DNA of 64,000 nt from Pseudoscleropodium purum. Taxonomy: Eukaryota > Streptophyta > Bryopsida > Hypnales > Brachytheciaceae. Below are positions 50,183-62,496 of the stretch, one piece after another; position 1 is the stretch's first letter, and each line of letters begins with the position of its first letter. The notes under the pieces are model-generated. The model was given only the letters and a program-made list of their open reading frames with translations, was not told the origin of the DNA and searched no databases. A program made the translations under genes and the position numbers. The stretch spans positions 34,772,243 through 34,836,242 of the forward strand of contig OZ017796.1 in NCBI GenBank assembly GCA_963969395.1. Reading direction: 5' to 3'.

Positions 50183-53100
50183 AGGTGTCTGCTCTCTATG
50201 CTGCTTATAGGGCCCCCCACCTAGTTGTCCGTAGTCTCCCCTCTTCCCCCTCCTCTTCCCCCCTCTCCCCTTGTTCGTTCTCCTCCGTTTCTCGCACTTG
50301 TTGCGCGAGCTCCGCCACCTATCGAGGCCTACATAAACCAAGCAAGCGAGTCAGTGAAGCACGCATTTCGGTGCGGTAGTGTGTGCTGCAGAGTTTCATC
50401 AAGTTCACTCGGAGAGTGCGTTCTCGTGTTGGTACTGGGCAGATCGATGTGGCCTGTTCGTTTTAATAGTTTGTCCCATTGAGGTTTTCCTCCGATCCTT
50501 CTCTAGCTAGATTGCCGATAGAGTGGAGGGCAATGCGAAGCCCAGCAGAACGAGTTTGGAGAAGAGTCTGGAGGCTTGGAATTGAGAGCAATATGTATTT
50601 CTGTGTGTATTTTGTCTAGTCGGTGTTTGCAGTACTGTGTCTCTGGAGTTCATATGATCTCGTGCACAGGAGAATCCCAGGATGGAAATTAGACAAACTG
50701 CGACCTTTGTGGCGATGGAAATCGGACCAATGTCCTTTTGCGTCAAGCCAGACTCTAATTCCTAGTGTATCCTATTCTATCCGAAGAAGAATTGCACTCT
50801 GGGATTCGTCAGCAACATTTTGGAGATAGATATTTTGGATTCGACTCCTGTGGTACTGTTCATTAGGTTTACAGCCATTGATCAACTCCTCGTCCGTGAT
50901 GTTTAGTTACGAGTTTCGTTAGGCTCCGCAAGTACGTGGCAATCGCAACTGCCCTCGAGGTTAGGATGGTGGAACAGACTAGGCCCTGACTTTGCTGTTT
51001 CTGGAGGCAAGTATTGTTGACATGTGAGTGCTGAAGCCTGATTCGACCAATTTGAGAAATATGGAACGCACAAACCGGTTCTTGCCCACGGTGCAAACTG
51101 ATGGTAATGAGAGACAGCCAATTATGGACCCGCGAGCGTGGCTTTTGAAGGTCGCGATAGTCCGGATAGAGTTACAGCAAAAAGACCCCACCTTGTCTAT
51201 CAGGTCTTCACAGCCTGTCCTTCGTGCCTTGCAAGTAAGGCGTGCCCGCAGGACAGCTCTCATAGGGAGTAGCAGTCGCATCCGCGATCCATCTGACCTC
51301 GCTTTTGAAATGGTCACGCTTGATGCCTTTGCATTATACAGAGTGATGCGTAGAGTTGAGAAGAATGACAATCTCCATGAAGTTCTTGCTCGGGCCCAAC
51401 GATCTATTCGTGAGGCATATCTACGTGCTGGCACCACTCATCAAGAAGCAGACAACATTGTAAACTTCCTTTCCAAATGCCATATCTATTCGATAGCTGC
51501 TTCTAGACCGGGTTCCAAACAGAAGTACATTGACTTGAATTCCGAGCTGGCAATTGCGTACACCCTCCATGCTTTCCTCACGTCAGTGCTCCACCTCCTC
51601 ACTTCTGTCTTCCAGTACCTCATTGGTTACGTGGACCGGGGTGGCTCCAAAACCTATTCCTCCGGTGCCTTCGACTTCAGAGACAGCTTCGTCTCTCTTG
51701 TGCTCTTCCAAGGCGCCTACGTCTGGATCAAGTTCCGGCAGGCAGCTCGAGCCGGCTCCCGCAAGCGCAAAGCTCCTGATGTTGAGCATCAAGTCGCGGA
51801 TATCGAAGGATGCAATCTCAAAGGTGTTCACAAACGATCCATCAAGAACTCATCCGGCGCCTTCGTACGCTTGAAGTACGAGCCCAGATTTAGACCGCCG
51901 AGACAGGAAGGGGATGACGGCACCGGCCCATGTTCCAAACGTCCGGGCAAACATCTTCCTCTCGGTGAGTACCACACTCCTGTTGAAGCCCAGATTGTGC
52001 GTCAAATAGCCCAGTACCATTATGACAAGGACGGAGGTTGTGTGGAGCTTGAGGATGGTCGGTACAAGTTTCCCATTCCACCGATGAGTGAGGAAGAGCG
52101 GGGGCTCACAGACAAGGAGAAGAAGAGGACATGGGTCTCACGCAGAGCGAAGCAAGTGGGGAAGCAAATGTATGCCGACTTTCAAAGGGAGAAGGGAAAA
52201 CAGTTGACCATGGCGACCGAGGCCGGTTCTCATGGGGCAGAATTCAATTACCCTTCTTGGTCTACACTGCCACCTCCATGTTCATCTCTTCCCGTGGTTA
52301 CGACTATGGCGGCTGAGCCTGCCATTGGGTCCGGAGCTCCGTCATCTCCAAGTCTATCATTGCTTCCATTTGATGGTGCTGGTGTGGGAGAGGCTTATGA
52401 TTCTTTTGAGGCTCTTTCTGGTTCTGACATGATTGCTGAGCTTTATTTTGATTTCGGGTTGTCAAATCTTTCGGATCACCAATCGAGCGTCGTCTCCTAC
52501 CAGATGCAGCACCAAGGATGTGCTCAGCTCCCTGAAGACCCTAGTTTACTCGAAGTCGGAGCTGTACCAGCTGACCATGATTCAGAGCCTGAATTGAACA
52601 CTAGCCCCAGTTTCCAGCAAGGAAGGATCCTTGCGGATGCGGGCACAGAAAATATTGATGGAAGGATCTTCCTCCAACAAAGTGACCCGGTGCTTCAGCA
52701 GGTGGTGTTTTGTCAGAAGTGTCTGGGGGATAATGCGAGACATTTTGTACACGTGGATCAACTAAAAGCGTCTGAGATACAAATTTCGAAGCTACAACAA
52801 GAGATTGAGAGTTTGAGAAGCAGGTTGCAACAAGTGGCCAGTTTAAGTTGCAACCTAGACTGAAATCACGATGGACATTCAGCAGGTGGGATTGAATGAT
52901 TTAGGTTTCCTCAAGACGTAAAATGAAGCCATCTATTTCCTAGTGTCACGTTATTTTCGTTTGTTGAGTCTGACTGGTTTGTTGTTTGTATAGTTTATGG
53001 AGCAATTGAAAGAGATTTTATATGAGATAGTTTTCAGTATCAATGCGATCAGTTGCAGATGATGACGTCATGATATGAACTGAAGATATCATTTCACCTC

Positions 53101-54345
53101 GTGGAATTAAGGATGAGCCAGATAATATATGTAGATAACTTCAATTGACGCAATAGGGAAATTGAAACTCCAATAAACTGACAGCGTTCCTCGTTCCATT
53201 TTGACATCATTGTATATTAGCAGTGCTGAAAGATATACAAATTCTTTTGCAAATTCCACAACATTGTGCACCACTACGGTGGGATTTCCAATCCCAGTCC
53301 ACGCCCCACTCCCGGCTCCTTAAATCATTTGCTTCCTCTCTTGACGATCCACTACTCCATTTTGATCGATGGAACACTGCCAATTTAACAGAGTTGACGT
53401 AGTCATGCAATGGCTTGTTGCGGACTCAGGATACACTTACTTAAAGGAAACTCAGAGTCGCGAGAATCATGAAGTGCTGCAGATAGCAACTTCACTTCCC
53501 ATCCGCACTTGCAGAAGACTGCACGACCAGCTTCTGAGCTCTCAAATTGAATTGTACCTTTTTGACAGAAATTGTTGGTCAGTTGGAGGCTTGTGCAGGG
53601 TGTTGAGCAACCTTGGTTGGCAAAGAAATGTCCGTGGTGGTTCAAAATGAAAGTAAGCGAAGTCCATCGCAATTGAGCCAGCTTCGAGTTCTGATTGATG
53701 AAGCTTCAAGTTCTGTGTCTTCCTGTGCAACATCCTCTGGATCCATCCTCAAAGTAAAAACTCCGCCATATAGAGCATTGGACTGAGATGTGGAGAAGCA
53801 TCTCTCTACTTTCGATCTCAATTTCGTTAAACGAGCAGTATTCCAATACTTCATAATATTTAGTAGACTTGCCTTCATGCACCCTGCTCATCACACTGAG
53901 TTTCCAACCTCTCCACTTAGCTACTAATGAAAGTGGAATATTCCACACATCTACTACAGAGGCAAGGAAGTGATAGTGTATGCTATTGAATGTTATTCTT
54001 GACATGTTTCAGGACATGCGACCTAAAAGCATAACTCAACACCTGTCCTTGTTTGTAGCCTGATATTAGACCTCTGTGAAGATACATAGTACGTCACAAT
54101 TTTGGTGAACACCGGAATGCAGCCAATTTCACGAAATTCCGGTTTCTGTTTGCTGTGATAAAGCTCAGTTGAAAATCATTAGGCTAACTCCAGGATGATG
54201 GCTCAGCAACCAAGTTTCCCCTCCCACATTGAGGTCCTTGGAAACACGCCCATCAGCTCAGTGAATTGTCAAATACAAGTGAAACAATGTTTTTACTACA
54301 ACCCAAACATTTCGTAATCCTCATTTGACGTGTATGTTAACTTTG
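50160..54345 (+). repeat. Tandem duplication, unit 2 (about 4.2 kb)
   Basis: It matches 41815-46535 in the same orientation from the C-rich promoter with CGTTTCTCGCACTTGTTG through to a TGTCAATACAAGTG-like block in the 3' flank. In the 3' flank, minus-strand frames are similar in both units but broken differently, so they do not look like a conserved gene. Confidence 0.85.
51061..52863 (+). CDS. Unidentified protein with possible AP2-like domain and C-terminal coiled coil, copy 2
   Basis: An intronless frame of 600 residues, paralogous to 42681-44519 over its full length. An in-frame TGA at 51025 again leaves the ATG of MERTNRFLPTVQ as the first start. Differences cluster near residues 48-75, where a segment with VLRALQVRRARRTALIG replaces a different segment in copy 1, and in the acidic Ser/Pro-rich region. 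The hydrophobic segment, the basic GSRKRKAP motif, the region with LPLGEYHTPVEAQIVRQIAQ and the following basic helix are almost unchanged. The C-terminal coiled coil is about nine residues shorter. Kept reading frame and conserved middle suggest that both copies are or were functional. Confidence 0.85.
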   Translation: MERTNRFLPTVQTDGNERQPIMDPRAWLLKVAIVRIELQQKDPTLSIRSSQPVLRALQVRRARRTALIGSSSRIRDPSDLAFEMVTLDAFALYRVMRRVEKNDNLHEVLARAQRSIREAYLRAGTTHQEADNIVNFLSKCHIYSIAASRPGSKQKYIDLNSELAIAYTLHAFLTSVLHLLTSVFQYLIGYVDRGGSKTYSSGAFDFRDSFVSLVLFQGAYVWIKFRQAARAGSRKRKAPDVEHQVADIEGCNLKGVHKRSIKNSSGAFVRLKYEPRFRPPRQEGDDGTGPCSKRPGKHLPLGEYHTPVEAQIVRQIAQYHYDKDGGCVELEDGRYKFPIPPMSEEERGLTDKEKKRTWVSRRAKQVGKQMYADFQREKGKQLTMATEAGSHGAEFNYPSWSTLPPPCSSLPVVTTMAAEPAIGSGAPSSPSLSLLPFDGAGVGEAYDSFEALSGSDMIAELYFDFGLSNLSDHQSSVVSYQMQHQGCAQLPEDPSLLEVGAVPADHDSEPELNTSPSFQQGRILADAGTENIDGRIFLQQSDPVLQQVVFCQKCLGDNARHFVHVDQLKASEIQISKLQQEIESLRSRLQQVASLSCNLD

Positions 54346-55284
54346 TAAAGCATCACCACTGGACTTGAAAAACAAGGCCAATAACGGTACAGAAAATGGG
54401 GTGGGGCATTCTCTTTCCAGGCTTCGGAAAAGTAGACAACCTCACTCATGGTCTCTTTAAGAGATCGCCTGCAAATTGAAAATGCCTTAATAATTAGCGT
54501 GCGGCCAACTACTTCTCATGAACTAATTACTGGCTGTTTGCTTTCTGAATTAGCAATTCTCGATTACAACTTCTCGTGCTCATGATCGCTTGAGCGGCTC
54601 GGCCACTGCATCTTGGTTATGCTGCAATTTCATAGTTGACATTTCGGCATGTTGAGGCGAAATTCAGACAAAGCCACAGCAGGAGCTGTGATGTGATGAG
54701 ATCGGTTGAATTAGAACTTTGAGACCTTCACATCGGAGCTTACTACTAACGCTAACGTCAGAATGTGATTTTCCTGTAAGTTCGATGCATGAACTTGGAT
54801 TTCAACTATTTTCAGAGATTGGTATTTGATTGCTTCACATGACAATTAGATTCCGTTATCAGTCATTGCTTCAACTCAACTCAGCGGTGACGAAATATTC
54901 GAAGGCACGGATCATTGTTTATCGAGTTCAAATTACTTACAACCGGGTTTAAAAGTTGCCGACTGATTGCTACCAGCTCTGAGTCAAGAAAAGTTTCCGG
55001 ATTTTACTGCAAATTCTTTTGACAGACATTAATTTTGTTAGCTCGTTCTTCGTGTCGAGTGCAGGATAAATGGCGAAAATGGAGGTGTGAGTGTTACCAC
55101 ATACTCACTAGTCATGTATAAACACATTGTTTGGGACCAAAATCCCCGTAATATGACGAATTATAGAAATGACTAATCCTCAAAACAATAGCTTTGTTGT
55201 GGAGCCTTTTCAATCACATCATAAAAAATATCTGATGATGGAAGCTATGAAATAATCTGAAAACATTGATATTAGTATTAGTAC

Positions 55285-55438
55285 GGTAAACTACCCTATT
55301 CCAGACCAAATGGGAGCATGCCCATTGTGGGCTAACTTCTGTTAATGGTCTACATTCAAGTTTTGAAATGTATGCCACTAACTAAATTCAGCCCACAATA
55401 GGCTTGCTCCCATTTGGTCTGAAATGGGGTAGTTTACC
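55285..55438. mobile_element. Foldback element of 154 bp
   Basis: The left arm begins GGTAAACTACCC and the right arm ends GGGTAGTTTACC. The arms pair for about 48 bp, including CAGACCAAATGGGAGCATGC against its near complement. The inner about 58 bp is not paired. No clear target duplication is present. The size and symmetry fit a MITE or an inverted-repeat source of small RNA. Confidence 0.8.
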
Positions 55439-55564
55439 TTATCTCGACAAAACCTTCAATTGGAAAATTCTACACACATTCAAAAATCTCTACCAAATTG
55501 TTGTTTTTGTGTAAGTCATGAAGGTAATCTATTTTTCAAGTCCGGTGGTGATGCTCTATTAATC

Positions 55565-56250
55565 GTATTTTTATAGTGTCTGTTTGGATGACTTCATCTA
55601 AGACTATAGGATGGAAAAAAAACGCATTTTCATCTATTGGAGGGAAGTTGTTTGAGCACATTATGAGTGAATAGTATTGCAAATTTTCCTCATGATGGTA
55701 TTATTGAGTTTTCTAAAAGAAGAAGATGTTCAATACACGGATTGCCTTTGTAGTGTATTTTGGCCATTTTTTTGTTATTTACTCTTGAATGTGAATTTTA
55801 GTCATAAAAATTACATTTTTTTGAATTTGAATTCAACTAGTGAAATGAAGCTCATCAAGTTGTGAAGTTTTTACTACAATTGAAAATTTTGAGGAATTCA
55901 TAAATTTCAATATTTTATAGTAATATGAACTTTGGATCTATAACTATGGTTTATTGATTTTCTAATTTTAAAGTGAAAAGGTATCATTCACCAATTTATA
56001 CCACAATGTTATACATTATATCATACATTTGTGGTGAAATTCTTGTATTTTTTAGTACATTTTCTATTTGATGTGCATTTTCTGCATTTTTTTTCAAGAA
56101 ATTAACAACCATTTCAAACTTTCCCCAAGAAATTTGAAAATTTAATGACTTGTAGTAGAGATATGATTTCATCTCTAAAAAAATGAATATAAATTTTTTC
56201 ATTCATATCTAGTTGCAAAATGGCAACAAACAAAGTGATGGACAGAGGTG
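55565..56250 (+). repeat. Repeat family D, copy 2
   Basis: It is the reverse complement of most of the insertion in duplication unit 1 (45080-45720), diverged but collinear. It runs from a GTCTGTTTGGATGACTTCAT start to a GGCAACAAACAAAGTGATGG end. No coding capacity is seen. Confidence 0.65.
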
Positions 56251-58436
56251 CTTGAACAGTTATGGGCTTGTTCTAATAAGGTTAAAAATGATTGGCAAAT
56301 TTCTAGTTACTTGTCCAAAAACTCACATGTATATATAACAATGGCTAGTTTTGAAGTTCTACAAATGCACTTGAATGTCACAATTTTGAATGTTAGTATC
56401 ATTATATTGACAAATATCCATGACCTTGGGACATTTCAAGGCGCACCGTCTAAAATGCAAACTCTTTTTGAGCTTTGCACAAATGAATGTCTTGTTTTGT
56501 TACAAAGAATTGAGCCAATTTAAAGAAATTGACAATCTTCGCATTTTGAAGCATGGAAATTTAATTAGTTTGATTGTGCATTAGTCACATTGTTCCATCT
56601 CCAAGAGCTTCAAAAATTTCATCTTCTTGTCTTTAGTTTAAGTTTTAGGATTCAATTTCAATTGAAATGCAGTCCATATCTTATGAATTTTATATCATGG
56701 TTATGAAAATGGAATTGAATGAGAATGCAAGGACGGAAAAAAAAAAAGATATTACCAAATTTTGAGCACTTAATTGAATTGTTGCTAGTCAAATTGCTAG
56801 TGTAATAGAGTATGAAGACTTTCTTTAGTTAAGTGAACAAAAGACTTGAAATTCCATCTAGTGCAATGGGAAGAATTCAAAAAACACCACCGTAATTATC
56901 CAAAGGATATAAAATCATATAACAATACCATTTCACTAATGGAATACAATTTCCTATATATTCACTATTAATTCACATTCATGTATTTGTTTGGTTTTAA
57001 ACCTATTACTTTCATTACTTTAATGATGAAAATGTGAAGTTTCTTTTGTCTTCAAATTATTTATATTGAATTCAACAAGCTAAAATCTATAATACAATTA
57101 TAGAAACTAAAGACCACATTTGAAGATGCAAAGAAATAGGTCTAATGTTTTGAAAACAAATTGATTTAAATATTTCAAATTTATGTAAGGCTATATTAGT
57201 TCACGTAAGAATTCATTAATTTGTTTGAAATTTTTTTCACTAATTGTAGTTACATAATTTTTTCACAATATTCATGTAATATAATTGATACATGACATGA
57301 AATCAATACTAGCTACTACAATCCAATTGTAGTGTAAATGCAACATCTAATGTAAAAATATTGTTGCAATGTATATTGTTGTTGTAATTTAAATGAAAGA
57401 TAAATGGTGATTTTGAAATAAATAAATATTTTAGGTGATATAGACTAGTATATTCTAGATTTTCAATATTTGAATATATCCACATCAAAAAATTTAACAA
57501 TAAAGTATAAAAAGTAATAGAACTATATAGAAAGGACGCTATGATTTAATTCTTAAGGCCCACAACTAATAATTTCAAAAAGACAAAAAGTATCCACTAT
57601 TACTATTCAATTGTGCCAATAAAAAATATAAAACTACTAAATGTAACAACTACTAAGGTCAATTTTGCATGTCAAGGCAATAGATGCCTTTTTCAAAGGG
57701 AAAAAGAGAACAATTAGATATGCATGACCTCAATATTATAATTTATAGTTTCAATATTGCATTGATACCTAATAGCAATCCCAAATCCCTATACAACAAA
57801 GCTACATCTAAACTACTACAATTTTCTCATTATTGTACCATAAACAAAGTCTTCTAGTATTTGCAATTAGAATGAAAGTTTGAAGAGTACAAGAACCTTG
57901 TACCTCAAATGCAAGATATTGTAAGGTGTTTTAATTGAATTATCCACTAAATGACTAATTGATTATTACATGGTCATTGCCCAAGTTGGAGCCACTTTAA
58001 CAAGTGGAATTTTTTTTCCAAATATCTTAACTCTAAATGCATATTAGATTAGACACACTTTTCTTTGAATCTTTTTGTTTTGAAATTTAGATCATTGCAA
58101 TCAAAAAGTTCTTGTAAGGAAAATAACACAAAGTGTTCAAAATTGTCTAGCTAATATAAAAAAATTTACTTTAGGGAAAAGTATCGATATTTTCATAATT
58201 AAATCAATTGCCATTAGATGCCATCAAATATAAAAGTATATTTAAAGTGAATTTTTAGGGGAAATTGCTTCAAAATTGATTTACAAGAAATCTATAAATG
58301 TTTTCCCAAACTTGACTCAATAATTCCTAATCTTGATGCCTATGGTAACCTGTTGTATCTTGATACAACTCCAAAAAGATTGAAGAAGTCGTATTATAGA
58401 GCATCTCTTAGTTTTGTTCCATACCCCTTGGACATT

Positions 58437-58674
58437 GGCCAAGGAGGATTGACCCCTCTATTGCCCCTGCCAAAGGATAAATGTCAAAATTGCCCCCTAT
58501 TTTGTGCCATTTATATTTTGTGTTTCATCATGTCCACTATCTAATTTTGGGGCTCTGATTGCAAATATGAATTCAGAATTTGCAAATTGTTTCATGTGTG
58601 GCAAAAAAAACAAATTTCAGGATTTTCCACAAGGATAAAAGATGGGGCAATAGAGGGGTCAATCCTCCCTGGCC
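58437..58674. mobile_element. MITE with 31 bp terminal inverted repeats
   Basis: The left terminus starts GGCCAAGGAGGATTGACCCC and the right terminus is its inverted match with one or two differences; the match continues through TCTATTGCCCC. The flanks CTTGGACATT (58427-58436) and CTTGGAACATT (58674-58684) look like a direct repeat of about 10 bp, which would fit a Mutator-like element if real. The interior is non-coding. Confidence 0.75.
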
Positions 58675-60334
58675 TTGGAACATTTAGGGCTTCAGTCAAG
58701 TCTTCAGTTATCGTACACCACAACAATTAGATGATTTTCATCCACATTCTCGAACTCTTTGACCAGTACTAAGCCTCTTTTTAGCCCCCAGCGCCGTACA
58801 GACTTGAAGTGTAGAATCCTTAGCAGCTGTGTCCAAAAATGGAAATTGAGTCAAGATTTGTCGTCGCGGAACTGGGGATCTTGGTCCCCAGTCCAAACTG
58901 GCTGCGGCTTCGCTCTTCAGCAGCTGCTTCGATGAGTTCTCCCATTTCACCCACAAAGTAAGTCAACGCCAGGAGTGTCAACGGGGGCTGCAAACAACTG
59001 TTCAGCTCCAAAACCAGTGTAGGCGTTGACCTTGTGGACCAAATCTTCTAATCTTCTAACTATAGAAAATTTCAGTAACCGGTGCCGTACCAGTAACCTC
59101 ATTTTTTTTCTATTCTGGAATCAGACAACAGAGGTCTTTCCACTTCAGCATGCCTTTCCGCTTTTGGCAGCACCCATTCCAACAGGAAAGCGAGCTCAAC
59201 ACTTGCGAAGTAATGTCCTACGAAGCTGCACATTGAAGATACAATTGTGACTCATGGAAGAGTTCTGACTCATGGAAGTTTGATACAACTGCGTGTAGCT
59301 TTTTTGCAGGAATTGCAGCTGCAATCGTCTGGCACACAGTGCAGTCCTTCACTTACAGTTGGTCAGTTAGGGCTCTGTTCGATGAAGGAAGGGACACTCA
59401 TAGTTGGATAAATTGATTCAGGAGTAGGACCGTGTCTGTAAAAGTGCCTGAGTTACATGCAAAAGAGTCTTGATCTGATCCATTTGCATTAAAAAATCAT
59501 TTGATTCTGACATTTTTCTTGATTCTTTCAAAGTTTGTAATCGATTTCTCGAATGCTAGTCAGGAGTCAGCAAGGAACGCCAGTTAGCTACAATTGAGAT
59601 GCTGAGTGGTGAAACAATACCAAGTCAAAATGGCACTTCCTATGCTGAGTTGTGATGCAGTACAGGACTGAAGCACGTGGTGAAAATACTTCTTCCAAAC
59701 GCTGAATGTCAAGAATTACAATTTGACTTTTCATTCATGGCAATTAGCAAGAATGAGCTTCACTCTTTACTAAACCAAGACAGTCCCACTCAAGATTCTG
59801 AAGAACCTTAAACCCTAACAACTTCGAACCCAGATCCCTTCACCGGGATATGCTTCTCCTTCGGCCACTTGTCAACAGAAAGTAATGTCAAACGCACAGT
59901 ATCGACTTACACAAAATAAACGGAGTTGCTCCAAAAACTTCAGCAAATGTGCAAAAAAAATTGTTGATAAACCGCAGATCAGGCTGGAGTAAATGAACTC
60001 CTCATCAATCCTATTTGATAGTCATCGCAATACAACGGGTTTTGCATAAACTCCACGCAACTTCGGAAGCGGACTTCAACCAATTGCATCCTGTTTGCCA
60101 ACGCCGGCTAATTGCAGCGCGGCCAAGAATGTTTTCTCCCCTTACGAAAAAAATTGCAAGTGTACTACTACCCTTTCCGCTTTGGCAATTTCAAAACTGT
60201 GCCGAGAAAGGTTTCACTAACTACTCTGTAACCCTAATATATAGGTTTCATAACCTCTGTAACCCTAAAACTAGCAGAAGGAGAGAGACAATGGTTTCTG
60301 TGTACTCTCCAACTCGAATGCTCCTTGCCGCGTG

Positions 60335-61210
60335 TTATTGGCGAGGCGGCACGTCGCGCGTGTCCCAGAGCTGGACGTGACTCTCCAGCTCAAGAGGCTC
60401 GTTCAAGACGCTGTCCAAGCTCTGCAACTCCAGGTTGAGAAATTGCTCGCCCAAATTCGCATCCTCCCACTGATCCGTCATCGCCGCGCTCGGGGAGAAT
60501 CTGGAATCATTGGACCCCCCCGACGCCGTGCAGTCGTTATCGTCGTCCACGCTGCTGAAGGTCGGCGTCGGGTAATGGAAATCGATTTGGTCCAAGAAGA
60601 CCTCGATGTCCTTGAGATCAGCTGGAGTTGTAAACCGCTGCTCCTGTGCTGAGGAAGATGAAGTGGCTCCCCCGTCTCTATCGTGGAGGAAGAACTCCCT
60701 GGCGTCCGAATTCGAAAACGCTCGACCAGATTTCGCTTCCACTAAGTCGCTCTCGTCGTCAGTGATCGCTATGTGCATTGCGGTGCGACTACTGCTACCT
60801 ACATTTGGAGGGGCGGCATATTCCGTAATCTCGACGTCGTGCATTTCGGGGTTTGAGGGAGGCGAGGCCGGAGTGGCGTCGAGTCCGAGTGACTCTTGTG
60901 GGGGCAAATTGAGCTCGGCCGAGGCGCCGTACAATTTGCGAGCGGCGATGTCGTAGGCCAACGCGGCTTCTTGCGCCGTGGAGAAGCTGCCGAGCCAGAG
61001 GCGAGCCCGTTTCTTAGGCTCACGAATTTCAGCGACCCATTTCCCCCACGTCCGCTGTCGCACGCCGCGAAACTCACAAGCCATATTCTCGGGACCGCCC
61101 TTCCCTTTCATGGCGCCTTTCTTCCATCGCTTTCCGGGTTTCCGAGGGGGCTTCTCGATGTGACCCGAGGTCGGGCTCAACCTGCCGTCCGTCGGAGTGC
61201 CCAACTGCAT
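60335..61210 (-). CDS. DREB-type AP2/ERF transcription factor
   Basis: A frame of 291 residues from the ATG at 61210. Before the AP2 domain lies [13 protein letters not shown], a motif typical of DREB2 (subgroup A-2) proteins. The AP2 domain spans about residues 47-104 with [39 protein letters not shown] and [11 protein letters not shown]; Val and Glu at the DREB-defining positions fit binding of the DRE/CRT element. The C-terminal half is acidic and Ser-rich and could activate transcription; it ends with [17 protein letters not shown]2-type factors act in dehydration and heat responses. The frame stays open upstream to 61525 without an ATG and contains an Arg-rich stretch, so an upstream exon spliced to an acceptor near 61421 is possible. 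If so, the true start is further upstream. Confidence 0.9.
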   Translation of the reverse strand: MQLGTPTDGRLSPTSGHIEKPPRKPGKRWKKGAMKGKGGPENMACEFRGVRQRTWGKWVAEIREPKKRARLWLGSFSTAQEAALAYDIAARKLYGASAELNLPPQESLGLDATPASPPSNPEMHDVEITEYAAPPNVGSSSRTAMHIAITDDESDLVEAKSGRAFSNSDAREFFLHDRDGGATSSSSAQEQRFTTPADLKDIEVFLDQIDFHYPTPTFSSVDDDNDCTASGGSNDSRFSPSAAMTDQWEDANLGEQFLNLELQSLDSVLNEPLELESHVQLWDTRDVPPRQ

Positions 61211-61917
61211 GCCGAGACGACGAAACGTCTTCGCCGCTATCGCCTCCCCGTAGATGGAGGGGAGATTGCTTCCGAGACCTATGGTGGCTGCTTGCGCACG
61301 CCCCGAAGCTCGGCCTATCGCAATCGCGACGGCTTCTTGCCTCCGCTCTCGCACTCGGATTACAGTGCACGTCCACTCACCGCAATTCCGACCCAAAGAA
61401 CCCCCTAAAAACGTCCACCGAAGCTGTAAACCAGCAATCCAAATTTCGAAGAAATTTTTTTTCTTCTCGCTCAATGTCAGCAAGCTGAAACAATGTCCGT
61501 AACCAGATAAATCCCCCAAAGTCACAAGCGCCTCCTCGTCACGCTCACGTCGAATCCACCGCCGCGTCGAATTCCTCCAAAATCCTCGAGTTCTTCCAAA
61601 TTCCCAGTCGACCTAATTCTCCACCTCGCAAATTCCTCTCTGTTCCTAAAACCCACTCCTCTCTCACACTTCACCCACCTCCCCAAAACCCAAAACCCAA
61701 AACCCACAGCACTAAAAATCACCGTCCACCCACACGCGCACTGACCCAAACGACAAATCACTCGTTCATCTCAACGAAATCACACATCTTGCTGCGTATG
61801 CACCACTCCAATTCCCGTGAACCCCAAACCCGAAACCCACGGCACAAACCCACCGTCCACTAACACGCGCGCACTATCCAAAACCTGCGAACACTCTTCG
61901 AACTCAATCAATCCAAG

Positions 61918-61950
61918 CTCTCTCTCTCTCTGCTCTGCTCTGCTCTGCAC
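61918..61950. repeat. CT/CTCTG microsatellite upstream of DREB
   Basis: A CT run passes into repeats of CTCTG. On the DREB coding strand it is a GA-rich tract, a common feature of plant promoters and leaders. Confidence 0.7.
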
Positions 61951-62484
61951 GCACTCTACTTCAATCGCAATTCCTGTCAGGAAACAGCCCCAATGCTCTC
62001 CAAATTCATCAATTGCTCGATCAACACTCACTCTACACCCAAATTCCCTTGGTTAGGCTATAGGCGCTTCCCAAATTCCCAAATTCCCAAATTCCACTTC
62101 GTCGCTGTTGATTAATTCTGGCGCACGCTGGCCCTAAAGAGCAATCCAACCTCCAAAGTCCAAACGAAACTCAATTGAAGTGAGGAAATTGTAGGAAATG
62201 AGGGGGGTCCCTTCTAAAATGGGATCTCTGGCAGTTGATCCAGTTTTTTCCGTTCTCTCTGGGAGCGTCTAGAAGGATGCAGCCCCGTGTGGGTGGGTGG
62301 GTCCAGCCACCTCGCTCGGACATTTCCCAGACAGGGCGGTTATCGACTCGCGGGCGAGAGGAGCCGCTAGCGAGGACGGGGCGCCAGGTCAGCAGGAAAG
62401 GGAGTCGGAAACTCCCCAGCCCCCGAGGTCCCATCCAACCACGAGGGGTAGATTGATCTGCAAGGTCGGTCCATCCTGGCGGGT

Positions 62485-62496
62485 ACGTGGCCACGT
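62485..62496. promoter_or_regulatory. ACGTGGCCACGT palindrome (two ABRE-like cores)
   Basis: A perfect 12 bp palindrome made of two head-to-head ACGTGGC/GCCACGT cores, the sequence bound by plant bZIP (ABF/AREB, G-box) factors. It lies about 1.28 kb upstream of the DREB start. Control of DREB by abscisic-acid signalling is plausible but only inferred. Confidence 0.5.

Larger units (their letters stand above)
54346..60334. other. Intergenic region with inverted-repeat elements, no clear gene
   Basis: Contains two MITE-like elements (55285-55438 and 58437-58674) and a family D repeat (55565-56250). The rest to about 58300 is AT-rich without a gene. From 58700 to 59800 the composition is balanced and the minus strand shows short frames (near 58820-59011 and 59110-59240) that might be exons of a decayed or unrecognised gene, but I could not join them. 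The last part is probably the 3' untranslated region of the DREB gene. Confidence 0.45.
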
